Assembly: GCA_028710415.1 (NCBI GenBank)
Contig: JAQTUE010000009.1
Coordinates: 62,001 to 126,000, forward strand
Source: Paludibacter sp.
Lineage (GTDB): Bacteria > Bacteroidota > Bacteroidia > Bacteroidales > Paludibacteraceae
Length of the DNA: 64,000 bases
Direction: 5' to 3'
In this document: positions 27,569 to 36,725 of the stretch, piece after piece
How positions within the stretch are numbered: position 1 is the stretch's first letter
Layout of the letters: each line of letters opens with the position of its first letter
Program-made: the position numbers and the translations under genes
Notes under the pieces: generated by a model
Database searches by the model: none
Seen by the model: the letters and a program-made list of their open reading frames with translations, nothing else
What the model was told of the DNA's origin: nothing

Positions 27569-27750
27569 CCGTTCAGTTTTATTTTTTTATAGTTGTCGCA
27601 TGGAACTCGCAATGAACATGGTCTTTTGACTTAAACCGCTGTTTTAATGCTCGTTTCATATGAGAATAATTGATTTTTCGATTCCACCGTTATTTGCATA
27701 ACAATCACAAATACTCAATCCATACAATTCTGATTATAAGATTATTCAAT

Positions 27751-29688
27751 TTAATAAATCACAATTTTAGTGTTGTGAATTTGCTCATCATTATTTAACT
27801 TTAAAAAATAGATTCCTTTTGGTAATTGAGGATTAAAATGGACGTAATTTGTCAAACCAAATTTTTCATCATACACTTTCTTTCCGTCACAATCAAAAAT
27901 CTCTACATTCCCAAATTGAAATGATTCGCTTCTAATATTCAATTCTCCATTGGCTGGATTTGGATAAATACTTAATCCGTCCTCCAAAACATTTTCAATC
28001 CCCGTTGCTTTAACCTTCTCAAACATAAGCCAGTTCAATTTAAACCCGCCCGAGGTTGCAAGTAATTTAAGGGTATGTCTTCCCGCTTTTAAGGGGAAAT
28101 CCATTGATGCCGATTTATAGGAACTACCTGTAACTGGCAAGGATATTGAGCCAACCGGCTTCTCATCAAGCATTACAGATACAGCCCCTGATATGGACGA
28201 AGCATAACGGAAAGTTGCCCTATAAATAGTATCCGTTGGCACATTCACCAGGTATTCCATATAATCGTTGGTATCTATATTCGTCACATCCGAGACACCA
28301 TCCGTGTCGCCGGTAGTCGCAGGGGTTACCCACAATCCGTACGAATATGATTCTGCTTCAATTTTGCCGGGCAGATTAGATACGACCGGGCTACAGAGTT
28401 TCAACGCAATTTCCCCCATTCCTGTGGGAGCAACGTCTACATTTGATATATATATTTTATCAAGACGGGCTCCTTCTTCGCCATTGGCAATGACTAACGT
28501 ATGATGACCGGCTTTAAGGTTATAGCTTTTGATTTTCGCCCATGTCCACGCACCTTTTGGTAAGCCATTTACATATTCGAACGAACCATCATCCATTTTA
28601 AACCAGTATGAGTCAGACTTTAGCGTATTGCAATACACCCGTGCATAAACATAAAATGTAGTATCCGACCGGGTATTAAAATCAAAATAAATTGCATTTG
28701 CACTATCCGCTGATACGGTTGTAGTGTTGTTCGTACCGGGCTTAATTGTCACATAGGTGTTATTAGATGCGGTTTTATCTGTCACCATATTCCAGTTACT
28801 GCCCAAATCCGAACATTCAGGTTCATAATAATAGTTCTCCGGTTCAAAAACCTTAGCTCCAACGCCCATTAACGAAAGCATTTTTGTAGCGTATCTGATG
28901 CCAAGTTTTCGGTAACCGTCGGAGGTAAAGTGCCCCCAATCTCCGGTCAATCCTTCGGCAGAGATTATATGTGCAGTAGGAACTGTATTTGGGAGTGACC
29001 TGATAATGGGGTTCATTGCCAGGAACATTCCGGTATACAATACTTCCCCGGACAAAAGTGGCACAGTATCAGCGCTCAATGAAAGTTCAGTCAATATATC
29101 GTTATACACTTTTTTTACATTCGTTGGCCAATTCTGATCTCCGGTATTGGCTTCCCCTTGATGCAACAGAATCCCTTTTATTACCCCATCCTGCTGTGCT
29201 AATTTGGCTAAATCCATAAGATGTTTTAACGGATTTCCACCATATGCCTGAACTTTGGCTGAAAAAACGGCATCATTTGGATTGAGAAAATTCTGATAAA
29301 GATCTTTATCAAACATCCTGATGTCGCACCCACCAATCGCAACATTAATAACTCCAACGGTAATACTATCCGGAAGGTATTTTACCATCGTTCTACCGAA
29401 ATAATCTGCAGGCGAAAGACCCGATGTACACTGGCACAACGGAGGAATCGCTGTATACCACGTTCCCTTGTTCCGATCCATACAATCCAGCGATTGAAGA
29501 ACCTTAAAACGGCTATCGACGGTTCTATCCTGGGTCTCAATAGTTCCCTGTCCTTCCATATTCGACTGCCCAAAACATATATAGATATGGAAATTCGGAT
29601 TTCGTGAAAATGAGTTCGCACTTAACAGAATCAATCCGATAAGCAGGAACATTTTTGCATAGGTTTTGGGTAATTTTACAACTTCCAT
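27751..29688 (-). CDS. SASA/CE6-type acetyl esterase with CBMs and T9SS tail
   Basis: A leader (hydrophobic LLIGLILLSANSFS, about 14-27) is followed by an SGNH-type esterase domain with nucleophile GQSNMEGQG (Ser about 39) and LLHQGEANTG (about 178), as in CE6 acetylxylan esterases and the SASA family. Two beta-sandwich modules follow: one CBM-like (about 285-420) and one CBM6-like starting PGKIEAESY (about 430-560). The type IX sorting domain has IYPNPANGE and ends HNTKIVIY. It probably strips acetyl groups from the polysaccharide outside the cell. The close paralog is 45381-47327. It is placed after a GH97. Confidence 0.8.
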   Translation of the reverse strand: MEVVKLPKTYAKMFLLIGLILLSANSFSRNPNFHIYICFGQSNMEGQGTIETQDRTVDSRFKVLQSLDCMDRNKGTWYTAIPPLCQCTSGLSPADYFGRTMVKYLPDSITVGVINVAIGGCDIRMFDKDLYQNFLNPNDAVFSAKVQAYGGNPLKHLMDLAKLAQQDGVIKGILLHQGEANTGDQNWPTNVKKVYNDILTELSLSADTVPLLSGEVLYTGMFLAMNPIIRSLPNTVPTAHIISAEGLTGDWGHFTSDGYRKLGIRYATKMLSLMGVGAKVFEPENYYYEPECSDLGSNWNMVTDKTASNNTYVTIKPGTNNTTTVSADSANAIYFDFNTRSDTTFYVYARVYCNTLKSDSYWFKMDDGSFEYVNGLPKGAWTWAKIKSYNLKAGHHTLVIANGEEGARLDKIYISNVDVAPTGMGEIALKLCSPVVSNLPGKIEAESYSYGLWVTPATTGDTDGVSDVTNIDTNDYMEYLVNVPTDTIYRATFRYASSISGAVSVMLDEKPVGSISLPVTGSSYKSASMDFPLKAGRHTLKLLATSGGFKLNWLMFEKVKATGIENVLEDGLSIYPNPANGELNIRSESFQFGNVEIFDCDGKKVYDEKFGLTNYVHFNPQLPKGIYFLKLNNDEQIHNTKIVIY

Positions 29689-29710
29689 GATTTTTATTAT
29701 TTTGTAATTT

Positions 29711-29766
29711 TACTTCTGTATTTCAAACATTGATTCATCAAAAAACAAGGGTATTATCTATTCTAC
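29711..29766 (-). repeat. Duplication border shared with 47359-47415
   Basis: The leader region of this esterase gene, including the GH97 stop codon and the Glu codon before it, is nearly the same as 47359-47415 upstream of the second esterase. Similarity ends abruptly at 29766, inside the final codons of GH97. The duplicated block therefore began inside the last codons of GH97. Confidence 0.75.
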
Positions 29767-31707
29767 AAGTATAACAAAACCTCCATTTTTAGGGATTTGT
29801 ATATCAACCGTATTGCTCTTTGATAATTTTATGGACTTCATGCTTCCCTGCAAAGAATTATTGTCGGAATAAACCTGAAGTTGTGTACCGGATTTGACCA
29901 TTGGCAGTGACACTTTCATCTTTTTAATACTATTCTCCGCATTAACACCTGCCACAAACCATTTATCGCCTTTGCGTCGTGCCAAAACCACATACTTTCC
30001 GGGATAACCATCGATAAAGACTGTTTCATCCCAGGTAGTAGGCACATTTTTCATAAAATCAATAGCCCACACAGGAGCATCTTTAAGATTGTTTGGAGCC
30101 AGCGCAAAGTGTTGCACACTACTTTGGAACAATACCGCTGTTGCCAAAGCAAACACATCAGAGGTAACCCTCTTATTACCACGACCGGCTTCGTTGGTCG
30201 CATTCCAATATTCATTCAATGCGCTACCTCCAAAATCCATAGCTCCTACGGCATTCCGGATAAACGGGTGAATGGTAGCGTTATAAGCCTCGTTGTTGCA
30301 TATATCCTGTGAGAAATGAAGCATTTCACTGGCCAAAACAGCTTCGGAAGCAACATAATTTGGGTACATACGCTCCCAACCACGCGGTAAAGTGCATCCA
30401 TGGAAAATAACCAACAAACCAAAGTCGTTGGCATCGTGAAGAATATCTTCATAAAGTTGCATGGTTACCTGCTTGTCGCCACCAAAGAAGTCGACTTTTA
30501 TCCCTTTTACGCCTATGCGCTGCATCCATGCCATCTCTTTGCGGCGGTTATTGAGGTTATCCATCACACCTCTCGGGCCCTGAGGAGCATCGTTCCAATA
30601 CCCGTTCGAGTTATACCATAGAAATAAATCTACTCCTTTACTTTTACCATATTTGGAAAGCTCCTCAATTTTGTCATGACCTATTTGTGTGTCCCACAAT
30701 GCATCAACCAGAATAGTTTCCCAACCCATTTTAGCACTAAAATCGATATACTCTTTTTGCACGTCAAACACCGTATTTTCGTCCATCTTCATAATCCAGC
30801 TCCATGAACCTTTGGTGTATTTACAATTGTGCAAAGCCTCGTATTTAGGCTTTACCACATCAAAAGGAATGGTGGTTTCGACAATGGGCGCAAGCGTTTC
30901 GCCCACAGTTATGGTTCTCCACGGCGTATATCCGGGCAAGCTTATACCCGGCAAAGCAGTGCCATTACCATTATTTTCTTCGGGCATAGGATAGGCTATT
31001 GAATAAAGACCATCGGCATGACCATTCAGGTGCGAAGCACAATAACTGCCATCCACTCCGGTTTCAGAAATCAACACCCAACCATTATTGTTAACTCTGA
31101 ACAATGCCGGAAATGTATATCCAAATCCCAAACCATTTTTTCCCATTTCATCATCCGTAGTGTAAGAAGTTTCGTAACTGGGGGCAGTTCTGGCAAAACC
31201 AGACATTGGTTGCATCTGAGGACAAAGGAATGTAGTTGTTCCTTGCGCGAAAACAAAACCTGTAAGCTCTTCATTAACTACACAAACGGCTGTCTCACCC
31301 TTCGGATATACCTTGTAACGAAAAGCCACATCATGATTACTTACTCTAAAAATCAGGTCGAGAACAGGTTTTTCGTCTTGATTAAAAGTTACAACAGCCT
31401 CGTTTGCACTATAGGTAATATTGCTGCGCTTTATCTTCTCCAGGAGATAGGTCTCGTTGACAGTTTTTCTCTCGATATTACTACCCATTGACAGTTGCTG
31501 TGAGAACTTACCCATATTGCTATTTAATCCCAAAGGAGATTGCTTAAGAAACTCCTTACCATTATATGTAACTGAATAGAAAGGAGTTCCCTCTTTAGTA
31601 TCAACTAAAACAACCAACTTGTTGTCAGGACTTGGAATCTTCACACCAGCAGCACCGATCAATCCGCTTACCAAAACAGCAAGCAATAATAAAAGACTTT
31701 TTTTCAT
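29758..31707 (-). CDS. GH97 alpha-galactosidase-type hydrolase
   Basis: The 649 residues have a signal peptide (to about 20), the GH97 N-terminal super-sandwich starting IPSPDNKLVV, a TIM barrel (about 290-560) and a C-terminal beta-domain. The GIKVDFFGGDKQ stretch (Asp about 406) is at the position of the aspartate nucleophile in retaining GH97 enzymes, which points to an alpha-galactosidase or beta-L-arabinopyranosidase rather than a SusB-like inverting alpha-glucosidase. It likely works in the periplasm on oligosaccharides, as no sorting tail is seen. The stop codon and the Glu codon before it are copied at 47407-47415 as part of an esterase duplication. Confidence 0.85.
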   Translation of the reverse strand: MKKSLLLLLAVLVSGLIGAAGVKIPSPDNKLVVLVDTKEGTPFYSVTYNGKEFLKQSPLGLNSNMGKFSQQLSMGSNIERKTVNETYLLEKIKRSNITYSANEAVVTFNQDEKPVLDLIFRVSNHDVAFRYKVYPKGETAVCVVNEELTGFVFAQGTTTFLCPQMQPMSGFARTAPSYETSYTTDDEMGKNGLGFGYTFPALFRVNNNGWVLISETGVDGSYCASHLNGHADGLYSIAYPMPEENNGNGTALPGISLPGYTPWRTITVGETLAPIVETTIPFDVVKPKYEALHNCKYTKGSWSWIMKMDENTVFDVQKEYIDFSAKMGWETILVDALWDTQIGHDKIEELSKYGKSKGVDLFLWYNSNGYWNDAPQGPRGVMDNLNNRRKEMAWMQRIGVKGIKVDFFGGDKQVTMQLYEDILHDANDFGLLVIFHGCTLPRGWERMYPNYVASEAVLASEMLHFSQDICNNEAYNATIHPFIRNAVGAMDFGGSALNEYWNATNEAGRGNKRVTSDVFALATAVLFQSSVQHFALAPNNLKDAPVWAIDFMKNVPTTWDETVFIDGYPGKYVVLARRKGDKWFVAGVNAENSIKKMKVSLPMVKSGTQLQVYSDNNSLQGSMKSIKLSKSNTVDIQIPKNGGFVILVE

Positions 31708-31783
31708 TATGTAAATATTTAAATCAGATGTTTGATGAGAGCTATTAGTCTAATAAATCTCAAGTAAGATTATCAAACGACAC

Positions 31784-33190
31784 TCACTCTTTAATTACCA
31801 TTGCCGTTTTGGACCAATTATTACCCACTATCCTAACAACGTACACCCCCGGTTTCAATCTTTCTCCAAAAAGATTTCGTCCAGATTGAGGGTTCGAGCT
31901 TTCAACCACTTTACCAAGCATATCAGTAATAACAACCTGTTTTAATCCGGACAAATTTTCAATATCCAAAGTAAAAGCTGTTTGAAAAGGATTGGGATAT
32001 ACACTTAGCTTTGATTCGAAAACATGAGGAATAGCGGTTGCTTGAGCTTCCTGAGCACCTTGCATAATGGCATTTTTTAGTGCAACATCCAATAATTTAC
32101 CCGTACTTCGGTTAAACATTCCCATATTTATATCCCAGCAGTAGGGAATTATGCCTTTGCTAATCATTGATTTTGTCACATATTTAAAGTAATTGGCAAA
32201 AGATGCATCATGAAGAGCCTGATCGGTTGGGTTACTTAGTTTTCTTCTGATTGCAGCATATTCACCAATGATAACTGGTATTCCATTGTCAACAAATTTG
32301 GTTTTCATTAGATTCAGGGCACTTTCCACATAGGCTTCTTCACCATAACTTGCATTGCGTATTGGATCATCCGTCTTCGAATGAAAATCCTTTCCCCAGT
32401 AATAGTACATCTTTTCCCATGAATATGTGCCATCTTTATCCATTATACAAAACTGCCATGGAGTGTAATAATGCACTTCAACCATTAACCGATTTGGTGT
32501 TGGGTCAACAGGCATTTTGTTCATCAGGCTATTTGATAGTTCAATATTGGTTTGAGGAGCTTGAATTATGAGCGAACGTGTGGTGTTATTTCCTCCCGTA
32601 CTTCTGACGGCATTAACGAAAGTCTGATGATAGGAGAGCAAAACTGCCATCCCCGTTGCATCTTTCGCATCAGGTTCATTTGCACTGGCAAACAACAAAT
32701 GATCACCATAGTATTTAAAATAATTGGCTATTTGCGTCCAGTAAGCTTTCTGACGGGCATTTACCCTCGCGGAATCAGCCACCGTTATATGCTTTTCCAG
32801 CCAACCACTATCCCAATGAATGTTGATTATCACATACATACTATCTTTAATACAATAGTTAACCACCTCCCTGACGCGGGATAACCATGCATCCTTAATA
32901 ACATTTGTCACCGTATCGGAATGTGAAAACCACGCTACAGGCAGACGGACTGTATTAAAACCGGCCATCTTTACAGAATCAATCAGTTTTTGAGTTGTCA
33001 TAACCCCACCATTCCAAGTTGTTTCTCCGCCTGGGGCTTCAAGGGTATTCCCGAGATTCCATCCAACTTTCATCTTACTGGCTAGTTGAGGCGCTGTGGG
33101 AAGTTCTGCAAATAGGGATGAAGAGATAGCAAGTCCTGCAATAATTACCGCCAGGCGAATACTCTTAACAGCTCTTAAGTTCATTTTCAT
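31784..33190 (-). CDS. GH5 endo-glucanase (GH5_4-like) with T9SS tail
   Basis: After a signal peptide (to about residue 28) comes a GH5 TIM barrel with the N-terminal KMKVGWNLGNTLEAPGGET typical of subfamily 4, NTVRLPVAW, acid/base in SANEPD (about 171) and nucleophile in IIGEYAAI (about 309). A type IX sorting domain (VYPNPFQ ... WSKTAMVIKE) ends the 468 residues. GH5_4 includes endo-xyloglucanases and cellulases, so it probably cuts the glucan backbone together with the GH74 enzymes, at the surface or outside. Its place between GH27 and GH97 fits a mixed side-chain and backbone set. Specificity for xyloglucan is inferred from context. Confidence 0.85.
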   Translation of the reverse strand: MKMNLRAVKSIRLAVIIAGLAISSSLFAELPTAPQLASKMKVGWNLGNTLEAPGGETTWNGGVMTTQKLIDSVKMAGFNTVRLPVAWFSHSDTVTNVIKDAWLSRVREVVNYCIKDSMYVIINIHWDSGWLEKHITVADSARVNARQKAYWTQIANYFKYYGDHLLFASANEPDAKDATGMAVLLSYHQTFVNAVRSTGGNNTTRSLIIQAPQTNIELSNSLMNKMPVDPTPNRLMVEVHYYTPWQFCIMDKDGTYSWEKMYYYWGKDFHSKTDDPIRNASYGEEAYVESALNLMKTKFVDNGIPVIIGEYAAIRRKLSNPTDQALHDASFANYFKYVTKSMISKGIIPYCWDINMGMFNRSTGKLLDVALKNAIMQGAQEAQATAIPHVFESKLSVYPNPFQTAFTLDIENLSGLKQVVITDMLGKVVESSNPQSGRNLFGERLKPGVYVVRIVGNNWSKTAMVIKE

Positions 33191-33319
33191 TGATTTTATT
33201 ATTTTATAAATTTACGAATTGAGACTACTACCAATTATGCATCTTGCGAAAAAGCAAATTGGTTTGATGGGTTCAACCAAGATATGCACAATGCGTTATA
33301 TTCTGCCATGTTTACCGTA

Positions 33320-34690
33320 TTAATGCACCGGACTGATCCGGTACAGTCCGGCACCATGTTGTGGCAATTCTCGACTGAAAGTACCACTGAAAGTACCAAG
33401 GTCTTTGTGACTCCACAAATCGCGTACTTGGGCATTTCCTTTTATTCCAATAGCTTCAAAGTTTACGTTTACGTTGGCATAATCGGCATTGTTGGAATCA
33501 ATATCCTCTCCCTTGCTTTGTGCATTGAAAAGTGCCACGTACTTATCCTTGCTATTAGGAACATCGGCTGACCACACAATCAAATTCTTCTCGCGTGACA
33601 TCTGACGGTTATTTATGCTGTTCTGGTTTACTTTAAGCATTTCGGGATTGGTGAGCATCTCTTTCGTGAAATCATCGAGCTTGGTCATATCTCCGCCAAA
33701 AATAAGCGGTGAACGTCCAATCGCCCAGAGGCTCATCAGCGTAAATTGTTCATCTTTAGTAAAATTAGTAGGGCGGTTGAACTCTACAATGCCAATGGGA
33801 AGCATATCAGCATCGGGGAAATGACCCAATCCACGAAATGGTGTCCAAACGTCTAACCGTTCAAACATGGTCTGCAACAATCCCCAACGATCCCAAAAAT
33901 CGTCGGAAATGCGCCACATATTGGCATGATTCATAACATGCTGCCCCATTTGAACCGGTGTTGCTCCGGGCGACAAACTTAACAGGATATGTCGGCCGGT
34001 TTTGTCTATTGCCTTGCGGAGAGCTTCAATTTCAGCCTTTTGCACATCATCGTAAGGACGTGCAATGTCGTCGCACTTGATAAAATCCACCCCCCAGTAG
34101 GCATACATCTGCACTATGGAGTTGTAGTAAGCCTGACCTTCGGGTTTAGTGGCATCGACACCGTACATATCTGGATTCCAGGCACAAGTAGAGCTTTTAA
34201 TGGCAATATCCCGGGCTTTTGCATTTGTACCAAGTACGGGAGTATTCTTTTCAACAGCCTGACGCGGAATTCCACGCATGATATGAATACCGAATTTCAG
34301 TCCCTTGGAATGCACATAGTCGGCAAGTTGATTGAATCCTTTTCCATTGGCCGCCGACGGGAATTTTTTCAAACCGGGAGTTAAGCGGCCATATTCATCC
34401 ATCGTGAGAACCGCTTTGGGATCGTAAACATGACCTTTTGCTTCGGGTTCGTACCACTGAATGTCAACTGTCAGATAGTTGTATCCGCTCGGCAAAAGGT
34501 ATTTTGCCATCGCATCAGCCTGTTCTTTTATTTGTTGTTCAGTAACTGTTGTTCCAAAACAATCCCAACTGTTCCAGCCAAGAGGCGGTGTATCTGCCCA
34601 TTGATGATATTTGGGGGTTGTCTGGGAATTTGCCATGCTAAAGACTAATACCATAATCAGGGTTAAAAGTGCAGTGAGTTTGTGTTTCAT
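33320..34690 (-). CDS. GH27 enzyme, likely beta-L-arabinopyranosidase or alpha-galactosidase
   Basis: The 456 residues have a signal peptide (to about 23), the GH27 barrel start TPPLGWNSWDCFG, nucleophile in VDFIKCDD (about 205), RISDDFWDRW, and a C-terminal beta-domain. At the second beta-strand motif, usually DDCW in alpha-galactosidases, this protein has DIQW (about 75). The second Asp contacts the galactose O6 in known alpha-galactosidases, and an Ile there is found in GH27 beta-L-arabinopyranosidases. The product may therefore prefer L-arabinopyranose. It has no sorting tail, so is likely periplasmic. It lies between GH97 and GH5. Confidence 0.85.
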   Translation of the reverse strand: MKHKLTALLTLIMVLVFSMANSQTTPKYHQWADTPPLGWNSWDCFGTTVTEQQIKEQADAMAKYLLPSGYNYLTVDIQWYEPEAKGHVYDPKAVLTMDEYGRLTPGLKKFPSAANGKGFNQLADYVHSKGLKFGIHIMRGIPRQAVEKNTPVLGTNAKARDIAIKSSTCAWNPDMYGVDATKPEGQAYYNSIVQMYAYWGVDFIKCDDIARPYDDVQKAEIEALRKAIDKTGRHILLSLSPGATPVQMGQHVMNHANMWRISDDFWDRWGLLQTMFERLDVWTPFRGLGHFPDADMLPIGIVEFNRPTNFTKDEQFTLMSLWAIGRSPLIFGGDMTKLDDFTKEMLTNPEMLKVNQNSINNRQMSREKNLIVWSADVPNSKDKYVALFNAQSKGEDIDSNNADYANVNVNFEAIGIKGNAQVRDLWSHKDLGTFSGTFSRELPQHGAGLYRISPVH

Positions 34691-34725
34691 TTTGTTTAGA
34701 ATTTAGTTTTTGTGATTTTCATTTT

Positions 34726-36681
34726 TTAATTTTGCGGTGTCAGGTAAGCAACAAACCCACCCCGGCGCAGCATCTTCACTTCAACAGAACTTGTTTTATT
34801 GACTACACTGTATTGCACGTTGAAATCCTTATCGTGACTACCATCAGCAATTAAGGTGAGCTTGTAGTTTGAGTTTTCAGGCAGAAAATCGAATTTCAGG
34901 GTTTTCATTTTTTCATTATTTTCTCCGTTAATGCCACCAATATACCATTTATCTCCTTTTTGTCTGGCCAGAATAATGTCTTGTCCCGGATAACCATCGA
35001 GCAGTTTGGTGTTGTCCCAGACATTTGGAACATCTCTCAGAAAAGTCTTTGCAGCATCGGGCAAAGCGTAATAGCCCTCGGGGCGGTCGGACAGGTGCTG
35101 GAAGCCCGATTCGAAAACCACGCTTAAAGCAAGTTCGTGACCATACGAGGTGCTATGCGGATATTGCGAATTGGTGAAAGTGACAGGGGTATAGTCCATG
35201 GAACCAACCACGTTACGCGTAAATGGCAGTGTTGCATTGTGCGCGGGAGCCGCTGCAGTAAACTCCGGGCCGTTGTTGTACCATTCGGCGCCACGCACTC
35301 CCTCGTAGGTCATCAGGTTGGGGTATGTACGTTGCCAGCCACGTGGAACCAAACAGCCATGAAAGTAAACCATCATCTTGAACTGAGCGGCATCTTCGAG
35401 TATATCAAGATAATATTTAATCATATCCTGTTTTTCGCTTTCGAAGAAATCGATCTTAACGCCCACGATTCCTAACTTATTCAGCTTGGTAAACTCTTCC
35501 ACCCGATTTTCGTGGGTGAGCATCCGATCCCTTGGAGTTGCTGAAACCCAGTTGTGGTCACCTCCCGAATTATACCAAATGAGCGGTTTTATTCCTTTGG
35601 AAGTAATGTACTTAACAGCATCCTCCAGCTTACCTCCATTACCCATGGCATCCCACTCCCAATCAAGCAGTGTGTAAGGCCAGTTCATGGAAGCGGCAAG
35701 ATCCGCAAAATCGCACACAACCTTGTAATCTTTTGTTCCGTGATTATCCGACCAGTAATTCCACGAGGCTTTACCGGGTTTGATCCAGTCGGTACCGATC
35801 AGTTTCGAAGGCGTAGAAACATCATCGATAAGGGTCGATTCGACTATGTCGGACAGACTTCCCATAACAACTACCCGCCATGGTGATTTCCACGGAAGCG
35901 AAATAGTCGGTTTAGATTCACCTTTTCCGCGTCCGTTCCACTGGTCGGGAAAAGTGAGCTTGTATTTTGTTTTATCTGCGTAATTTGTAAGTTTTGTACC
36001 GCAATATGTGCGGTTTACATCAGCTTCATGAATCAAATACCAGCACGAATTATCAGAAGCATTGAACAAAGCCGGATATCCCCAGTCTTTTTGCTCATTA
36101 CCATCTTTCATCATACCGTACAAACCTTCGTTGGCTGTGTTGAATTTTTCGAGCCAACGCTTTGTGCTATCAGGAATAGAATAGGCTGTCAGCTCATCTT
36201 TTATCACAAAAGTTCCTGTTTTTTCGGGAAACTCGTAGCGAAAGGCAACTCCATCATTGTACGCACGAATATAAAGGTTGAAATTGGCTTTGGATGGATT
36301 CACGAACGAAACAACAACTTCGTTAGCCGAATTACCACATTGCCTACGTTTGCCATGGATGGCGGTGTATTGTTCGTTAACTAAAACAGCTTTTCCTGCT
36401 TTTAGGAATTTTAAGGCTGTTGAAAAATCCTGATCACTGCGTGACAGCCCCAAATTAACAAATGGAATGACTTCAGAAACTTTGCCATTATTGGCGTAAT
36501 TTACCTGGAGATGCCAACTTCCAACAGTCTTATTTTGCTCGCAAATCAGCGTAGCACTGATTTTTTTATTCGGTGACGAAACCGAAACGGTTTGACCAAT
36601 TACAAGATTGAAACTGCCTATCAGTAGTGCTGAAATAAAAAGTAGTAGTACTAATTGATTGTTTTTAAACTTCATATGCAA
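34726..36681 (-). CDS. GH97 alpha-galactosidase-type hydrolase, second copy
   Basis: The 651 residues show a signal peptide (to about 30, VIGQ), the super-sandwich starting VSVSSPNKKISATL, a TIM barrel with GVKIDFFESEKQD (Asp about 410, retaining-type position) and YFHGCLVPRGWQRTYPN, and a beta-domain. Like the GH97 at 29758 it fits a retaining alpha-galactoside or beta-L-arabinopyranoside hydrolase, but the two are well diverged and may differ in substrate. The beginning of this domain family, SSPNKK, is also found fused to the GH43-like gene just upstream. Confidence 0.85.
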   Translation of the reverse strand: MHMKFKNNQLVLLLFISALLIGSFNLVIGQTVSVSSPNKKISATLICEQNKTVGSWHLQVNYANNGKVSEVIPFVNLGLSRSDQDFSTALKFLKAGKAVLVNEQYTAIHGKRRQCGNSANEVVVSFVNPSKANFNLYIRAYNDGVAFRYEFPEKTGTFVIKDELTAYSIPDSTKRWLEKFNTANEGLYGMMKDGNEQKDWGYPALFNASDNSCWYLIHEADVNRTYCGTKLTNYADKTKYKLTFPDQWNGRGKGESKPTISLPWKSPWRVVVMGSLSDIVESTLIDDVSTPSKLIGTDWIKPGKASWNYWSDNHGTKDYKVVCDFADLAASMNWPYTLLDWEWDAMGNGGKLEDAVKYITSKGIKPLIWYNSGGDHNWVSATPRDRMLTHENRVEEFTKLNKLGIVGVKIDFFESEKQDMIKYYLDILEDAAQFKMMVYFHGCLVPRGWQRTYPNLMTYEGVRGAEWYNNGPEFTAAAPAHNATLPFTRNVVGSMDYTPVTFTNSQYPHSTSYGHELALSVVFESGFQHLSDRPEGYYALPDAAKTFLRDVPNVWDNTKLLDGYPGQDIILARQKGDKWYIGGINGENNEKMKTLKFDFLPENSNYKLTLIADGSHDKDFNVQYSVVNKTSSVEVKMLRRGGFVAYLTPQN

Positions 36682-36725
36682 CTAAAATTAAAATGATCAG
36701 ATAAAAAAAGACTCCTATTTTTATA

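Noticed and set aside
27569..27750. Possible gene remnant between GH43 and esterase
   Set aside because: No frame gives recognisable protein sequence, and no hairpin was seen.
33235..33435. 66-codon frame overlapping the GH27 end
   Set aside because: Most of it lies over GH27 codons in another frame, and the 3' part matches nothing I know.
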